From the NCBI GenBank assembly GCA_913775305.1, contig CAJYIY010000025.1:1-52711 (forward strand): DNA of 52,711 nt. Direction: 5' to 3'. Shown here in pieces: positions 47,035 through 52,711 of the stretch; within the stretch, counting starts at the first letter, position 1; every line of letters begins with the position of its first letter. The notes beneath the pieces are model-generated. The model saw only the letters and a list, made by a program, of their open reading frames with translations. It had not been told where the DNA came from and ran no database searches. This stretch comes from an uncultured Erwinia sp. (lineage in GTDB: Bacteria > Pseudomonadota > Gammaproteobacteria > Enterobacterales > Enterobacteriaceae). Made by a program: the position numbers and the translations under genes.

Positions 47035-47574
47035 ATGCTAGCGTTGATTTTTCTGGTAACAACAGTGATTGCCATATACATCAAAGTGTTGTTACTGCGC
47101 ATCTGGATGCAGTGGGCACGATGTGACTTCTACAATCCGTTTTCACAGTTTGTGGTGAAAATCACTCAACCTATAGTTAAACCGCTGCGGCGCATCATCC
47201 CGTCCATCGGGCCCCTCGACACCGCGTCGTTGCTGATTGCCTATATTATCAGTGTCCTGCTGGGGCCGCTGGCGCTGCGCCTGTTCTATCCGGACCCGAT
47301 CTTCCTGTACCTGGGCCTGGTCATTCTGGTGAAAGCAGCAGGCGTGCTGGTGTTCTGGGTGATTATTATCCGCTCGCTGATGAGCTGGTTCAGCCAGGGG
47401 CGCAACCCGGTTGATTTTGTTCTGATGCAGCTGACAGAACCGCTAATGGCACCGATCCGCCGCATCATTCCACCAATGGGCGGCATCGATTTCTCTGCGA
47501 TGGTAGTGATCCTGATCCTGTATGCGCTGAATTTTATCGGTCTGGAATATATTCCGGGCTGGGTGCAGTTCTGA
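47035..47574 (+). CDS. yggT: YggT family membrane protein
   Basis: This 179-residue inner-membrane protein has two YGGT repeats, each a hydrophobic hairpin beside a motif of the form NPFSQFVVKITQPIVKPLRRIIP (residues 36-58) and NPVDFVLMQLTEPLMAPIRRIIP (residues 124-146). About four to five membrane segments are predicted by eye. The family has been linked to cell-envelope or osmotic functions, but its role is unproven. It starts 8 bp after yggS. In E. coli yggU follows; here it is missing and a hairpin lies in the 86-bp gap to rdgB. Confidence 0.93.
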   Translation: MLALIFLVTTVIAIYIKVLLLRIWMQWARCDFYNPFSQFVVKITQPIVKPLRRIIPSIGPLDTASLLIAYIISVLLGPLALRLFYPDPIFLYLGLVILVKAAGVLVFWVIIIRSLMSWFSQGRNPVDFVLMQLTEPLMAPIRRIIPPMGGIDFSAMVVILILYALNFIGLEYIPGWVQF

Positions 47575-47587
47575 TTAAGTCTGCAAC

Positions 47588-47618
47588 GCTGATGCTGGCG
47601 GTTTTCGACAGCATCAGC
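47588..47618 (+). other. Stem-loop between yggT and rdgB
   Basis: A perfect 10-bp stem (GCTGATGCTG / CAGCATCAGC) with an 11-base loop lies 13 bp beyond the yggT stop, without a proper T-tract. It sits where E. coli has yggU and may punctuate the transcript. Confidence 0.55.
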
Positions 47619-47660
47619 ACCTCCGCTTTGATGATTTCTGATTAATTTTCTGGATGTAAT

Positions 47661-48254
47661 ATGCAAAAAGTCGTACTCGCCACCGGCAACCCCGGTAAAG
47701 TTCGTGAGCTGGCACACCTGCTGGTCGGGTTTGGCCTTGATATCGTGGCGCAGACGGAACTGGGCGTGGAGTCAGCGGAAGAAACCGGCCTGACCTTTAT
47801 TGAAAACGCCATTCTCAAGGCTCGCCACGCGGCCGAAATTACCGGACTGCCCGCCATTGCCGACGACTCCGGGCTGGCGGTTGATGCCCTCGGCGGCGCG
47901 CCCGGTATTTACTCCGCGCGCTATGCGGGTCTGGACGCCAGCGACCAGCAGAATCTCGACAAGCTGCTGGCGGCCCTGGAAAACGTGCCGGACGGGCAGC
48001 GTCAGGCGCAGTTCCACTGCGTGCTGGTTTACGTGCGCCACGCTGCCGATCCCACGCCGCTGGTCTTTCACGGCAGCTGGGCGGGCGAGATTGCCCACCG
48101 CGAAGCGGGTCAGGGCGGGTTCGGCTACGATCCGATTTTCTATATCCCTGAGCTGGGCAAAACCGCTGCGGAACTGAGCAAGGACGAAAAGCGAGCGGTA
48201 TCTCATCGCGGAAAAGCGTTGAACCTGCTGCTGGACGCCATGAAGAATGGCTAA
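47661..48254 (+). CDS. rdgB: RdgB dITP/XTP pyrophosphatase
   Basis: RdgB hydrolyses non-canonical purine nucleoside triphosphates (dITP, XTP) to the monophosphates, keeping them out of DNA. The 197-residue product has the Ham1 N-terminus [18 protein letters not shown] (about residues 4-21), the metal acidic residue of [13 protein letters not shown] and the catalytic [12 protein letters not shown] (about 69-80). [11 protein letters not shown] and SHRGKAL follow for base recognition. Its 3' end overlaps hemW by 8 bp. Confidence 0.97.
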   Translation: MQKVVLATGNPGKVRELAHLLVGFGLDIVAQTELGVESAEETGLTFIENAILKARHAAEITGLPAIADDSGLAVDALGGAPGIYSARYAGLDASDQQNLDKLLAALENVPDGQRQAQFHCVLVYVRHAADPTPLVFHGSWAGEIAHREAGQGGFGYDPIFYIPELGKTAAELSKDEKRAVSHRGKALNLLLDAMKNG

Positions 48255-49383
48255 TCTCCCTCCCCTCAGCCTGTATATTCACATCCCGTGGTGCGTGCAG
48301 AAATGCCCCTACTGCGATTTCAACTCCCATGCGTTGAAGGGCGAAGTGCCGCATGAAGAGTATGTGCAGCACCTGCTTAACGACCTGGATAACGATCTGC
48401 TGCTGACTTCAGGTCGCGAAGTCGCCACTATCTTTATCGGTGGCGGCACGCCGAGCCTGCTGAGCAGCGAAGCGATGCAGATGCTGCTGGACGGCGTACG
48501 TGCACGCCTGCCGCTATCCCCTACGGCAGAAATCACCATGGAGGCGAATCCCGGCACCGTCGAAGCCGACCGCTTTAGCGGCTATCAGCGCGCCGGTATT
48601 AACCGCATTTCCATTGGCGTGCAGAGCTTCAGCTCCCGGAAGCTGGAGCGGCTGGGGCGCATTCACGGACCAGATGAAGCCAGACGCGCGGCGAAGCTGG
48701 CTGAGAGTCTGGGCCTGCGTAGCTTTAACCTTGATTTAATGCACGGGCTGCCGGATCAGTCGCTGGAAGAGGCGCTGGACGATCTGCGACAGGCGATTGA
48801 ACTCAATCCGCCGCATCTGTCGTGGTATCAGTTGACCATTGAGCCCAATACGCTGTTCGCCTCACGCCCGCCGCGCCTGCCGGACGATGACGACCTGTGG
48901 GATATTTTCGAGCAGGGCCACCAGCTGCTTACCGCAGCGGGCTATCAGCAGTATGAAACTTCGGCCTACGCAAAGCCCGGCTACCGCTGCGAACACAACC
49001 TTAACTACTGGCGCTTTGGCGACTATCTGGGGATTGGCTGCGGTGCGCACGGCAAGCTGACCCAGCCGGACGGCACGCTTATCCGCACCACGAAAACTCG
49101 CCATCCGCGCGGTTTTATGGCCGGAAACTATCTGGATAAGCGCCATAATGTGGCGGATGCCGAAAAACCGTTCGAGTTCTTTATGAACCGATTCCGGCTG
49201 CTGGAAGCGGCACCGCGTGCGGAATACCAGCGCTATACCGGCCTGCCGGAAAGCAGCGTACGTGCGCAGTTAGATGAAGCGCTGGCGAAAGGGTATCTGA
49301 CGGAAACGGCTGAATTCTGGCAGGTTACCGAAAAAGGCAAGCTGTTTCTGAACTCGCTGCTGGAGCTGTTCCTGGCGGAATAG
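48247..49383 (+). CDS. hemW: HemW radical SAM heme chaperone
   Basis: HemW is a radical SAM protein that binds heme and inserts it into respiratory proteins; it is often misnamed as HemN. The 378-residue product has the cluster motif CVQKCPYC (C16, C20, C23), the GGGTPSLL segment (about residues 60-67) and a C-terminal HemN-like domain. It lacks the N-terminal extension of the true coproporphyrinogen dehydrogenase and is of the usual HemW length. It overlaps rdgB by 8 bp and ends the yggS-yggT-rdgB-hemW unit. Confidence 0.95.
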   Translation: MANLPPLSLYIHIPWCVQKCPYCDFNSHALKGEVPHEEYVQHLLNDLDNDLLLTSGREVATIFIGGGTPSLLSSEAMQMLLDGVRARLPLSPTAEITMEANPGTVEADRFSGYQRAGINRISIGVQSFSSRKLERLGRIHGPDEARRAAKLAESLGLRSFNLDLMHGLPDQSLEEALDDLRQAIELNPPHLSWYQLTIEPNTLFASRPPRLPDDDDLWDIFEQGHQLLTAAGYQQYETSAYAKPGYRCEHNLNYWRFGDYLGIGCGAHGKLTQPDGTLIRTTKTRHPRGFMAGNYLDKRHNVADAEKPFEFFMNRFRLLEAAPRAEYQRYTGLPESSVRAQLDEALAKGYLTETAEFWQVTEKGKLFLNSLLELFLAE

Positions 49384-49412
49384 TTCGCTTACAGCATGGC
49401 GCGGATACCTGT

Positions 49413-49481
49413 ACACCGTTGCGGGTATCCGGCTGTTGCTGGCCGGGCAGGCACTTAAGCCCGGTCAGCAATCGCTTACTT
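49413..49481. terminator. Tandem hairpins between hemW and yggN
   Basis: Two stems lie in the 92-bp convergent gap: 7 bp (GGATACC / GGTATCC, 49413-49440) and 13 bp with one G-U pair (TTGCTGGCCGGGC / GCCCGGTCAGCAA, 49446-49481). The second overlaps the yggN stop. T-tracts are poor, so they are likely Rho-independent-like ends of low quality or mRNA-stabilising ends. Confidence 0.6.
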
Positions 49482-50192
49482 CAGTGACGCCACCAGCGAC
49501 TTGCGCTGCGCTTCCAGATGGGTCACCCGGTTACAGACTTCATGACCGAAGTTCTGGAAATCCTGCTCCTGCTTGCTCCATTCGGCCTGAATCGCCTGCT
49601 GTAAGCCCCCCAGATTGCCCATAATCGCCTGGAGCGGATTATCACTGCCGCTGGCCTGTACGCGGCCCATTTCATTCAGACTGTCCTGCACCACGCCCCC
49701 CATTGCACTTTGTACCAGCCTCTCACCGTCCTGGCGCACCTGTGCAACAGCCTGATGGTGGAAGGTCAGTCCGTCACTGCGATGTTCTATAATGCGATTC
49801 ATCTGCTGTTTAAGCTGGCCATCCAGTGTGGTCAGACGCTGGCGCACGTTGCTGTTCTGACCCAGCTTTTCCACAATCACCCGATCTAACGCTACGCGAC
49901 CTTTCTCCAGACGCTGCTTCGCACCGTTATCAATCCACGGTAAGTCCCGGCGCAGCGCGCTCTGGTAATCAATGGCTTTTTGCCGGGCAGGATTATCAAT
50001 GCTGACCGCCTGGCCGTTACGCTGCACCTCGCCCTGCGGCGTAATGACCAGGTTACCGCTGGCCCCAACCACCTGCACCTGCGCAGGCGAGATAATAACG
50101 TCATCCTGAGGATTAACGCTGCACTGATAATCCGCCTGCGCCTGACCGGCTGCCAGCAGCAGCAGCGCACCGCCAATTAGCGTTTTTCGCAT
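49476..50192 (-). CDS. yggN: YggN exported protein (DUF2884)
   Basis: This 238-residue protein belongs to the DUF2884 (YggN) family, function unknown. It has a Sec signal peptide (MRKTLIGGALLLLAAGQAQA), so the mature part starts DYQCSVNPQDDVIISP and is periplasmic. The middle is Gln- and Arg-rich and probably helical or coiled. No catalytic motif is visible. It is downstream of yggL on the same strand, with a 101-bp gap containing a hairpin. In E. coli ansB lies between yggN and the hemW side; here it is absent. Confidence 0.88.
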   Translation of the reverse strand: MRKTLIGGALLLLAAGQAQADYQCSVNPQDDVIISPAQVQVVGASGNLVITPQGEVQRNGQAVSIDNPARQKAIDYQSALRRDLPWIDNGAKQRLEKGRVALDRVIVEKLGQNSNVRQRLTTLDGQLKQQMNRIIEHRSDGLTFHHQAVAQVRQDGERLVQSAMGGVVQDSLNEMGRVQASGSDNPLQAIMGNLGGLQQAIQAEWSKQEQDFQNFGHEVCNRVTHLEAQRKSLVASLK

Positions 50193-50214
50193 GAATTTTG
50201 CTCCTTAAATGACA

Positions 50215-50243
50215 AAGGGCAACCGGTAAACACGGTCGCCCTT
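50215..50243 (-). terminator. Hairpin between yggL and yggN
   Basis: AAGGGC pairs with GCCCTT and, after one A-C mismatch, ACCG pairs with CGGT around a 7-base loop. On the minus strand TTGTCATTT follows. It is a weak terminator or attenuator between yggL and yggN. Confidence 0.55.
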
Positions 50244-50293
50244 GACTTGATGGGCGATGTTAGCCGCCCGTCGTTTGGGTTAACCCCGATCTG

Positions 50294-50620
50294 TTAGTCC
50301 CACCAGACGTCAAAAAGTTCGGTGACCTTCACGTCGTTCAGCTTACGCGCTTCCAGCCAGCTACGTACCAGTTCGCGATGTTCATCGGTACACTTACCAA
50401 TTTTTTGCAGGCAGATCAGACCTTCCCACTGCAGATAGCCGCTGCCGTCAAATGCCAGACCGTTAGGTTCAATCACTTCTTCGATCAGGGCATCAACGGT
50501 GCTGTCGATGCTCTCTTCGCTGGTGCCTTCTGCGAAAGTAAAGCCCACGGAGAAACCTAACTCCTGGAACTCATCAATGTGCATTTTCTTACGAAGACGA
50601 CGACTGCGTTGTGTAGCCAT
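50294..50620 (-). CDS. yggL: YggL family ribosome-associated protein (DUF469)
   Basis: This 108-residue protein belongs to the YggL (DUF469) family, reported in E. coli to bind the 50S ribosomal subunit. The N-terminus is strongly basic (RSRRLRKKMHIDEFQELGF), followed by a compact domain with FTFAEGTSEESIDSTVDALI and VTELFDVWWD at the end, both typical. Its ATG overlaps the trmB stop codon by one base, so the two are coupled on the minus strand. Confidence 0.94.
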   Translation of the reverse strand: MATQRSRRLRKKMHIDEFQELGFSVGFTFAEGTSEESIDSTVDALIEEVIEPNGLAFDGSGYLQWEGLICLQKIGKCTDEHRELVRSWLEARKLNDVKVTELFDVWWD

Positions 50621-51339
50621 TATTTAACCCTCTCGAACATCAGATCCCACACACCGTGGCCAAGACGCTGACCGCGCTGCTCAAATTTCGTTAGCGGACG
50701 CGATTCCGGGCGTTCCACCCAGTTACCCGTTTCCGACAGATTTTTATAGCCGTCAATGCTGCTCATCACTTCCAGCATGTGCTCGGCGTAGGCTTCCCAG
50801 TCGGTCGCCATATGGAACACGCCGCCGAGCTTGAGTTTGCGCATCACGCGCTCGGCAAACGGTACCTGCACGATACGACGCTTGTTGTGGCGCGCTTTGT
50901 GCCAGGGATCCGGGAAGAACAGCTGCACCATACGCAGGGAGTTATCCGGGATCATATTTTCCAGCACTTCCACCGCATCGTGACACATCACCCGCAGGTT
51001 CGTCACGCCGGCTTCTTCCGCCGCGCTGAGGCAGGCGCCCACGCCCGGTGAATGCACCTCAATGCCGAAGAAGTTTTGCTGAGGATTGCTGGCCGCCATG
51101 CTGACCAGCGAGGCGCCCATCCCGAAACCAATTTCCAGCACGACCGGCCCTTCGCGACCAAACAGAGTGGTGAAATCGATCGGTTCCGGCTGATATTCCA
51201 CGCCCATCACAGGCCACAGCGTATCCAGCGCCTGCTGCTGACCTTTGGTCAGACGGCCCTGACGGCGCACAAAACTGCGGATACGGCGCATTGCGCGGCC
51301 ATTTTCATCGAATTCCGGTGAGATAACATCATTTTTCAT
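50620..51339 (-). CDS. trmB: TrmB tRNA (m7G46) methyltransferase
   Basis: TrmB methylates N7 of guanosine 46 in tRNA variable loops using SAM. The 239-residue product has the Rossmann SAM site [13 protein letters not shown] (about residues 69-81), the conserved [12 protein letters not shown] segment and [17 protein letters not shown] (about 139-155), the catalytic and tRNA-binding motif. The C-terminus ends [23 protein letters not shown] in family style. It is first in trmB-yggL-yggN and divergent from mutY. Confidence 0.97.
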   Translation of the reverse strand: MKNDVISPEFDENGRAMRRIRSFVRRQGRLTKGQQQALDTLWPVMGVEYQPEPIDFTTLFGREGPVVLEIGFGMGASLVSMAASNPQQNFFGIEVHSPGVGACLSAAEEAGVTNLRVMCHDAVEVLENMIPDNSLRMVQLFFPDPWHKARHNKRRIVQVPFAERVMRKLKLGGVFHMATDWEAYAEHMLEVMSSIDGYKNLSETGNWVERPESRPLTKFEQRGQRLGHGVWDLMFERVK

Positions 51340-51636
51340 CGTTCTGCCTGCCGCTGTGCACTTTGGAAAGCGGGCATTATGCCTTCAGAAGTCAAAAACA
51401 TAAAGCGCGCCCAGCCAGTGGAATTGTATTGTCTGAATGGCTGCCAGTATAGCTGCTGTGAGCCGTTCAGCCAGTGGAGACAACCCGGCAACGCTGCGCC
51501 ATTTCGCCCAACGGCAGGAAAGTGGCATAAAGTTTTGTCAGAAAAAAAATGCAGTGATTATCCGGTTTACACACCCTTTGGTCTGTGCTGGAATCCCTGC
51601 CTGATTTTACTGAAAGAAGAGATCGTGGTTCTCATG
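51340..51636. promoter_or_regulatory. trmB-mutY divergent region
   Basis: Almost 300 bp separate the divergent trmB and mutY starts. The stretch should hold both promoters. A 55-codon plus-strand frame (51437-51604) is present but has no ribosome site or recognisable product. I see no other feature with confidence. Confidence 0.5.
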
Positions 51637-52711
51637 ATGCAAGCGTCGCAGTTCGCACAACAGGTACTGGACTGGTATCAGCTCTATGGCCGCAAAACCC
51701 TGCCGTGGCAGCGGGATAAAACCCCTTATACCGTCTGGCTCTCTGAAGTGATGCTGCAGCAAACGCAGGTGGCTACGGTGATCCCCTACTTCGAACGCTT
51801 TATCACGCGTTTTCCTACCGTCAGCGATCTGGCCGCCGCGCCGCTGGATGAAGTTCTGCATCTGTGGACCGGTCTCGGCTACTATGCCCGTGCCCGCAAT
51901 CTCCACAAGGCGGCAATAGCAGTCGTGGAGAAACACGGCGGCAGCTTCCCGCAAACCTTTGAGGAGGTCGCCGATCTGCCAGGGGTAGGACGTTCCACTG
52001 CCGGAGCGATCCTTTCATTATCACTGGGCAAGCATTTCCCTATTCTCGACGGCAACGTGAAGCGCGTGCTGGCCCGCTGCTACGCCGTTGATGGCTGGCC
52101 GGGTAAAAAAGAGGTGGAAAAGCGCCTGTGGCAGATCAGCACTGAGGTGACACCCGCGATCGGCGTCAGCCAGTTTAACCAGGCCATGATGGATCTTGGT
52201 GCGATGGTCTGCACCCGTTCTAAGCCGAAGTGCGAAATTTGCCCGCTAAAAAATGGCTGCATCGCCACGGCCCACGGCAGCTGGGCAAAATACCCCGGCA
52301 AAAAACCCAAACAGACCATCCCGGAGCGCACCGGCTGGATGCTGCTGATGCAGCAGGGTCAGCACGTCTGGCTGGAGCAACGCCCACCTGTCGGGCTGTG
52401 GGGTGGGCTATACTGTTTTCCGCAGTTCTCCACCGAAGAGGAATTGCGCAGTGCAGTGCAGCAGCGCGGCATTGACGACCGCCCTCTGCAGCAGATGATC
52501 GCCTTCCGCCACACCTTCAGCCATTTTCATCTGGATATTGTGCCTGTGTGGCTGGATTTACCATCGCCCCGTACGGCAATGGATGAGGGTCCGGGTCTCT
52601 GGTATAACTTAGCGCAGCCGCCCTCCGTGGGGCTGGCCGCGCCGGTAGAGCGCCTGCTACAGCAGCTGCGCCAGCCACAACAAAAGGTGCTGAGTACTCG
52701 CGCTACAGAAC
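51637..52711 (+). CDS. mutY: MutY adenine DNA glycosylase (cut by window edge)
   Basis: MutY removes adenine mispaired with 8-oxoguanine or G, preventing G:C to T:A mutations. About 358 codons are present with the frame still open at the end, against about 350 residues in E. coli, so only a short C-terminal tail is missing. Start is ATG 51637 ([14 protein letters not shown]) or the ATG one codon earlier. The catalytic E37 is in [11 protein letters not shown], the helix-hairpin-helix is [15 protein letters not shown] with D138 in [10 protein letters not shown], and the iron-sulfur ligands are C-x6-C-x2-C-x5-C ([17 protein letters not shown]). A NUDT-like 8-oxoG recognition domain follows. Confidence 0.96.
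   Translation, partial: MQASQFAQQVLDWYQLYGRKTLPWQRDKTPYTVWLSEVMLQQTQVATVIPYFERFITRFPTVSDLAAAPLDEVLHLWTGLGYYARARNLHKAAIAVVEKHGGSFPQTFEEVADLPGVGRSTAGAILSLSLGKHFPILDGNVKRVLARCYAVDGWPGKKEVEKRLWQISTEVTPAIGVSQFNQAMMDLGAMVCTRSKPKCEICPLKNGCIATAHGSWAKYPGKKPKQTIPERTGWMLLMQQGQHVWLEQRPPVGLWGGLYCFPQFSTEEELRSAVQQRGIDDRPLQQMIAFRHTFSHFHLDIVPVWLDLPSPRTAMDEGPGLWYNLAQPPSVGLAAPVERLLQQLRQPQQKVLSTRATE

Noticed and set aside
51437..51604. A 55-codon plus-strand frame between trmB and mutY
   Set aside because: It has no ribosome site, its composition is ordinary, and it lies in a region expected to hold promoters.
1..52711. CRISPR arrays, tRNA or rRNA genes, insertion sequences, prophage or defence islands
   Set aside because: No repeat arrays, transposases, integrase-flanked segments or recognisable tRNA/rRNA sequence were seen; XerD is the housekeeping recombinase.

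Overview
The window is a chromosomal core segment of a member of the Enterobacterales, most likely Erwiniaceae (an Erwinia or Pantoea relative). Almost every protein is a close full-length match, by recall, to an Escherichia coli protein, and the order follows E. coli from recJ through argP-mscS-fbaA-pgk-epd, tktA, speAB, metK and gshB to mutY. Departures from the E. coli layout point to a plant- or environment-associated relative: an HD-domain hydrolase where yqfB/bglA would lie, a solitary ModA-like binding protein between argO and mscS, an OprD-type porin between loiP and speB, and no yggU or ansB. I saw no insertion sequence, prophage, tRNA, rRNA operon or CRISPR array. This is an ordinary housekeeping region with a few local points of interest, not an obvious new multi-gene system.

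Layout. 1-6.8 kb: xerD-dsbC-recJ (minus; recJ runs off the left edge), divergent fldB, then cptA-sdhE (minus), ygfZ (plus), trhA (minus) and the HD gene (plus). 6.9-11.7 kb: the glycine cleavage operon gcvTHP (minus) with a PurR-like operator upstream. 12.1-16.5 kb: the ubiquinone/aminopeptidase cluster ygfB-pepP-ubiH-ubiI (minus), in which ubiH carries a one-base frameshift. 16.7-17.9 kb: zapA, 6S RNA (ssrS) and fau (plus). 18-24.8 kb: serA, rpiA (minus), argP (plus), then yggE, argO, the ModA-like gene and mscS (minus).

25-31 kb is central carbon metabolism: epd-pgk-fbaA (minus), with Cra- and CRP-like sites upstream of epd, and tktA (minus). 31.2-37.7 kb holds loiP and the porin (plus), then speB and speA (minus). 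An unusually well-furnished small leader ORF precedes speA. 37.8-49.4 kb is mostly plus strand: metK (tandem MetJ-like boxes), galP (perfect gal operator), sprT, endA, rsmE-gshB-yqgE-ruvX, then divergent yggR (minus) and yggS-yggT-rdgB-hemW (plus). 49.5-52.7 kb: trmB-yggL-yggN (minus) and divergent mutY, which runs off the right edge.

Themes: one-carbon, serine and glycine metabolism (gcvTHP, serA, fau, metK); ubiquinone synthesis and Fe-S/flavin assembly (ubiI, ubiH, sdhE, ygfZ); glycolysis/pentose phosphate (fbaA, pgk, epd, tktA, rpiA); arginine to putrescine (speA, speB, with argP/argO for arginine export); and DNA/nucleotide quality control (recJ, xerD, mutY, rdgB, ruvX). Coordinates, motifs, hairpins and palindromes are read directly from the sequence. 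Assignments rest on remembered family sequences, not on a database search.
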